Positions 60,817 through 64,000 of a DNA stretch of 64,000 nucleotides are shown piece after piece. The notes under the pieces are model-generated. The model did not search any database. It had not been told where the DNA came from and saw only the letters and a program-made list of their open reading frames with translations. A program made the position numbers and the translations under genes. Every line of letters starts with the position of its first letter. The stretch's first letter is position 1. The DNA is from Phytoactinopolyspora limicola. GTDB lineage: Bacteria > Actinomycetota > Actinomycetes > Jiangellales > Jiangellaceae. The stretch is from the NCBI RefSeq assembly GCF_011320225.1, contig NZ_JAAOEN010000001.1, positions 663,652 through 727,651 of the forward strand, written 5' to 3'.

Positions 60817-61548
60817 ATGGGAGCCCGAATTCTCGTGGCCGAGGACGACCACAAACAGGCCGATCTCGTGCGCCGCTACCTCGAGCGGGAGGGCCATGCG
60901 GTGATCGTCGCGCCCGACGGCAGAGTGGCCCTCGACGAGGCGCGTCGTCGCTCACCGGACCTCGTGGTGCTCGACGTGATGATGCCGCGCGTCGACGGGT
61001 TGGATGTGTGCCGGATCTTGCGTGCTGAGGCAGACGTCCCAATCATCATGCTGACCGCCCGCACCACCGAGGACGATCTGTTGCTCGGATTGGATCTGGG
61101 CGCGGATGACTACATCACCAAGCCCTACAGCCCACGCGAGCTGGTGGCTCGGGTCCGCACCGTGCTGCGGCGTTCCGCGGCCTGGTCCCATCGTGACGAG
61201 CAAGTGGCCCGCATCGGTGAGCTGGTGGTCGACAGCGGCCGGCACGAGGTGCTGATGGCTGGCCGACCGGTCGACGTGACACCGGCCGAGTTCAAGATCC
61301 TGGAATGCCTGATCACCGCACCGGGCCGGGCCTTCAGCCGCCAGCATCTCCTGGAACAAGCCTTCGGTTTTGACCACTACGTTCTGGACCGGACTGTTGA
61401 CGTCCACGTGATGAACCTGCGCCGGAAGATCGAACCCGATCCGTCGGCTCCGCTGTATCTGCTGACCGTGTACGGAGTGGGGTACAAGATGGCCGAACGG
61501 GCGCCGGGTGACCGATTGGTTGGCGATAGCTCGTCGGAGGTTGTGTGA
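60817..61548 (+). CDS. OmpR-family response regulator
   Basis: This 243-residue regulator has a receiver domain with acidic pair Asp10-Asp11, phosphorylation site Asp53 (VVLDVMMP), Thr80 and Lys102 (YITKPYSP), followed by a winged-helix DNA-binding domain (TPAEFKILECLITAPGRAFS, then VDVHVMNLRRKIEPDP). Its stop overlaps the kinase start (TGATG). It is divergent from the lipoprotein-efflux operon, whose two promoters carry 11-bp-spaced GTGAAG repeats suited to this family. It probably switches on that operon when the kinase senses envelope damage or a toxic peptide. Confidence 0.95.
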   Translation: MGARILVAEDDHKQADLVRRYLEREGHAVIVAPDGRVALDEARRRSPDLVVLDVMMPRVDGLDVCRILRAEADVPIIMLTARTTEDDLLLGLDLGADDYITKPYSPRELVARVRTVLRRSAAWSHRDEQVARIGELVVDSGRHEVLMAGRPVDVTPAEFKILECLITAPGRAFSRQHLLEQAFGFDHYVLDRTVDVHVMNLRRKIEPDPSAPLYLLTVYGVGYKMAERAPGDRLVGDSSSEVV

Positions 61549-63560
61549 TGCGCATTAGCCTCCCCGTCCGTCTGCTGGGCCTGTCGTTGGCGGTAGCGGC
61601 CTGCGCGATCACCGCCACGGCCTGGCTGACCACCCGCGACACTGGAGAGAGGTTCCGAGGAGAGTTCGAGCGCACACTCGAGGCCGACACCTTCATCTAC
61701 CAGGATTTAGTCAAATACGCCGCTTCCAACGACTCGTGGGACGACGTCGGCTATCTGCTGCGTGATCTTGCCGGCCTTACGGGGCGGAGGGTCGCGTTAA
61801 CCGATCTCGATGGTCAGATCCTGGCCGATTCGGCGGGCGATGGTGGTGGGGTGCCGCCTCTGCCATCGAATCCGACCGCCGAGATCGATGTGCTCCGCAA
61901 CAACGTCGACGTGGCGTTCTCCGGCGGGATGCCCTACCTATCGGATATATCGGTCTTCGACATGGCTGACGCTGAAGATGTCGAGGTAAATTACGACAGG
62001 GTTGACCCCGTCGATCCAGCCGAGGCCGCGGCATTGGACGAGAGGATTAGCTTCTCCGTCGAGACAGCCTCGGGCACAGGGTTCGGGGGTATCTCGCCCT
62101 TGTGGCGGATGACCGACGCCGAACACGAAGCCCGAGAGGCGGTCCTGGTCGAGGTGCAGAGCTGTTTGCAGGACTCGCTGGGGGTGACCGGTCAGCTCGT
62201 CGTCGACCAGTTCGGTGAGATTTTGCTGCTCGATGGCTCGTTCGAAGTGGCCGCGGGCACGGCCATCGGCTCAACCGACAGCTTCGCGTTTGACGAAACC
62301 GGTGTCGAATTGTCCGGGAGCGCCGCCGGCGACGAGTGTTTCGGGGACGCACTCTCCACCCCTAGTCAGGCCGCTCGGGATCTCGCCGAACGGCAAGCCG
62401 CCCTCATGAGCTGGTGCCTCGACGACGTCGACGTCCCGCACCGCGTGGTGGAAGGAAGCTGGGGGCTGTCGCAGGTGGTCCCGGCCGCCTCACCGCCGGA
62501 GAGCCCACGGCCCGACGACGAGTTCGGCACGTGGATTTCGTGCGACAGCACGGCTTGGGAGAACGCGCTCGAAGGCTACGTAGCTGGCCCGGCCCTGCTC
62601 TACACCGGCAGCACCGAACGGTTCGATCCGTTCTTCGGCGATGGCTGGTGGCGCACGATGTTGGCGGGATTGGCGGTGCTCGCCGCCGCCACCGGCGTGA
62701 CCGTACTGGCCGGCCGCCGGCTCACCCGGCCCATCCACGCCCTGACCGGGGCCGCGCGTCGTATGGGATCCGGCGACCACGGCGCACGGGTCCGGGTGTC
62801 CGGCCGAGGCGAGCTGGCCGAACTGGGGACGGCGTTCAACTCGATGGCCGAGTCCGTCCAGACGAACGAGGAACGACGTAAGGCGATGGTGAGCGACGTC
62901 GCTCACGAACTACGCACCCCGTTGTCCAACGTCCGTGGATACCTGGAAGCCGCCGAGGACGGCGTCGTACCACTGGATCCGGCGTTGGTGTCGTCTCTGT
63001 TGGAGGAGTCCCACCTTCTGCAACGCTTGATCGACGACCTTCAGGATCTAGCGCTGGCGGATGCCGGGAAACTGCGGGTTCACCCCGAGGACGTCGACAT
63101 CGAGCAACTCGCCCGTCAGGTGGTTGCTGCCCACGGTAAAGCCGCCGCCGACGCGGAGGTCGACGTCCGGGTGGACGCGGTACCCGTCGTCGCCACCGCC
63201 GACCCCCAACGGTTGCGGCAGGCAATGGGCAATCTCGTGGCCAACGCAGTGCGCTTCACTCCTGCCGGGGGGCACGTCGTGGTCAAAGTCCACCCCGGCG
63301 TCGCCGCGGACGCCGTGGTCATCGAGGTGACCGACGATGGGCCCGGCATTCCGCCCGGACACCTGCCTCGCCTGTTCGACCGCTTCTACCGGGTCGAGCA
63401 GTCGCGTAGCCGCCAGACGGGCGGCAGCGGGCTCGGCCTGGCCATCACTAAACACCTGGTGGAGGCACACGAGGGGACGATCGAGGTGGCTAGCACGGCC
63501 GGGGAGGGCTCCACCTTCACCATCCGCCTCCCCGCCCACACGACGCCCCCCTCCCCATGA
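61548..63560 (+). CDS. Sensor histidine kinase
   Basis: This 670-residue membrane kinase has an N-terminal helix (LLGLSLAVAACAITATAWL), an unusually large outer domain of about 340 residues with Cys residues and several aromatic blocks, and a second helix (MLAGLAVLAAATGVTVLAG). A HAMP linker (RRLTRPIHALTGAARRMGSG) and the HisKA domain with His453 (SDVAHELRTPLSN) follow. The ATPase domain has NLVANAVRFTP, DDGPGIPPGHL and GSGLGLAITKHL. It should phosphorylate the regulator encoded just upstream. The big sensor domain may contact the two lipoproteins or the ligand directly. The TGA stop is inside the palindrome at 63549. Confidence 0.94.
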   Translation: MRISLPVRLLGLSLAVAACAITATAWLTTRDTGERFRGEFERTLEADTFIYQDLVKYAASNDSWDDVGYLLRDLAGLTGRRVALTDLDGQILADSAGDGGGVPPLPSNPTAEIDVLRNNVDVAFSGGMPYLSDISVFDMADAEDVEVNYDRVDPVDPAEAAALDERISFSVETASGTGFGGISPLWRMTDAEHEAREAVLVEVQSCLQDSLGVTGQLVVDQFGEILLLDGSFEVAAGTAIGSTDSFAFDETGVELSGSAAGDECFGDALSTPSQAARDLAERQAALMSWCLDDVDVPHRVVEGSWGLSQVVPAASPPESPRPDDEFGTWISCDSTAWENALEGYVAGPALLYTGSTERFDPFFGDGWWRTMLAGLAVLAAATGVTVLAGRRLTRPIHALTGAARRMGSGDHGARVRVSGRGELAELGTAFNSMAESVQTNEERRKAMVSDVAHELRTPLSNVRGYLEAAEDGVVPLDPALVSSLLEESHLLQRLIDDLQDLALADAGKLRVHPEDVDIEQLARQVVAAHGKAAADAEVDVRVDAVPVVATADPQRLRQAMGNLVANAVRFTPAGGHVVVKVHPGVAADAVVIEVTDDGPGIPPGHLPRLFDRFYRVEQSRSRQTGGSGLGLAITKHLVEAHEGTIEVASTAGEGSTFTIRLPAHTTPPSP

Positions 63561-63616
63561 TCATTGGCTTTTGACTACCGGATCCGGTAGTCAAAAGCCA
63601 ATGATCATGGGGAGGG
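63549..63616. repeat. 68-bp perfect palindrome overlapping the kinase stop
   Basis: Bases 63549-63582 are the exact reverse complement of 63583-63616. The arm has CCTCCCCATGATCATTGGC and then TTTTGACTACCGGA; the centre is CCGGATCCGG. The kinase stop TGA (63558-63560) lies in its left TGATCA. It differs from the inner part of the palindrome at 36540 by GA for AG on one arm and TC for CT on the other, so pairing is kept. Confidence 0.97.
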
Positions 63617-63698
63617 TCCTTGGGGCGCGACGCGAGGTGTCACTGCGCGAGGAAACCGGGTATCATCGCCACGACGCCGTCCGCCTCGGGCGGCGCTC

Positions 63699-63772
63699 GC
63701 GGGTGTAGTTCAATGGTAGAACTTCAGCTTCCCAAGCTGACAGTGCGGGTTCGATTCCCGTCACCCGCTCCA
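63699..63772 (+). tRNA. tRNA-Gly (anticodon CCC)
   Basis: The acceptor stem GCGGGTG pairs with CACCCGC, followed by T and an encoded CCA. The D-arm is GTTCAATGGTAGAAC, the anticodon arm TCAGC-TTCCCAA-GCTGA with anticodon CCC, and the T-arm CGGGTTCGATTCCCG. It reads GGG codons, abundant in GC-rich genomes. Length 74 with CCA. Confidence 0.97.
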
Positions 63773-64000
63773 CCACATCACCGCAGGTCACGGCGCTTGC
63801 GAAGGTCTCCCGCCGGGCGTCGTGGGTCATTCTGTTCACCTCCTTGGGCCATTAACCGATCGTCGCTGGGACACCGGCCGCTCCGTCGTCGTCCTCGTCC
63901 TGGCCGGTTTCGGCGAATTGGGCGTTCAAGGCGGACCGCCATGATGACCGAAATGCCGGGCTCGTGGAGGACTAGTGGCACATAGGTCCCCTCGTCGCTC
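63773..64000. other. Window edge, no supported gene
   Basis: A minus-strand frame is open from the window edge to 63778, but it is Arg-rich without recognisable family features. A strong AGGAGGTG with an ATG 6 bases downstream (63829 region, minus strand) would start a short peptide that reads into the antisense of the tRNA, which is a common artefact. I assign no gene here. Confidence 0.3.

Noticed and set aside
63699-63850. Minus-strand peptide reading through the antisense of tRNA-Gly
   Set aside because: Such peptides (with a GIEPALSAW-like string) are a well-known artefact of tRNA antisense translation; the tRNA is certain.

Overview
The window comes from a high-GC Gram-positive actinobacterium. 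The evidence is the GC-rich third codon positions, many GTG starts, short overlapping operons, the dcd and DUF3618/holin/YihY gene neighbourhoods, and mature lipoproteins with acidic linkers. A member of the Jiangellales or a relative would fit, but this is only an impression. There is no phage, plasmid or CRISPR signature. Almost every interval carries a recognisable gene; the surprises are in the spaces between them.

Region 1 (1-22 kb) is a catabolic island. It opens with the end of a copper amine oxidase and a MoaF-family protein. It then carries two YtcJ-type amidohydrolases, a TetR regulator, two HSL-type esterases, an O-methyltransferase-like protein, a four-gene dipeptide-type ABC importer (fused ATPase, lipoprotein, two permeases), an alpha/beta hydrolase, two related aldo/keto reductases, a GH1 glycosidase beside a decayed sugar permease, an SDR and a zinc alcohol dehydrogenase. 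Five promoter regions share a 13-bp motif, CTACRNNNGTNNA, which suggests one regulon. The substrate is unknown; a small imported, possibly glycosylated or methylated, aromatic or amine compound would fit.

Region 2 (22-31 kb) holds a secreted lytic polysaccharide monooxygenase with a CBM5/12-like module, a DUF3800-like protein, a large arylsulfatase, a GMC oxidoreductase and an aldehyde dehydrogenase. Region 3 (30.7-36.5 kb) is a homoprotocatechuate (3,4-dihydroxyphenylacetate) meta-cleavage operon: a FAH-RraA fusion, a GntR regulator, a DapA-family aldolase, HpaE and HpaD. With the amine oxidase and aldehyde dehydrogenase it could serve breakdown of tyramine-like amines, although the aromatic hydroxylase is not in the window.

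Region 4 (36.6-49 kb) is mostly housekeeping and envelope genes: a GNAT enzyme, a DUF1648 protein with a YtrA-type GntR regulator, oligopeptidase B, a membrane protein, holin/DUF3618/YihY, a HicB-like/DUF4097 pair, a formylglycine-enzyme-like protein, an Fe-S oxidoreductase and dcd. Region 5 (49-64 kb) holds two secreted proteins of unknown function, a glycine betaine/proline ABC importer, and a MacB-like efflux operon with two paralogous lipoproteins. A response regulator and sensor kinase are divergent from that operon. The window ends with tRNA-Gly(CCC).

The most unusual feature is a family of long, mostly perfect DNA palindromes (54, 54, 60, 68 and 96 bp, plus interrupted ones) at gene 3' ends. 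Their arms carry TGATC, the TGA of which is often the stop codon of the neighbouring gene. Pairs of palindromes share the same centre and differ only by symmetrical, compensated changes. A 995-bp intergenic region (16400-17394) is built almost wholly from such units.
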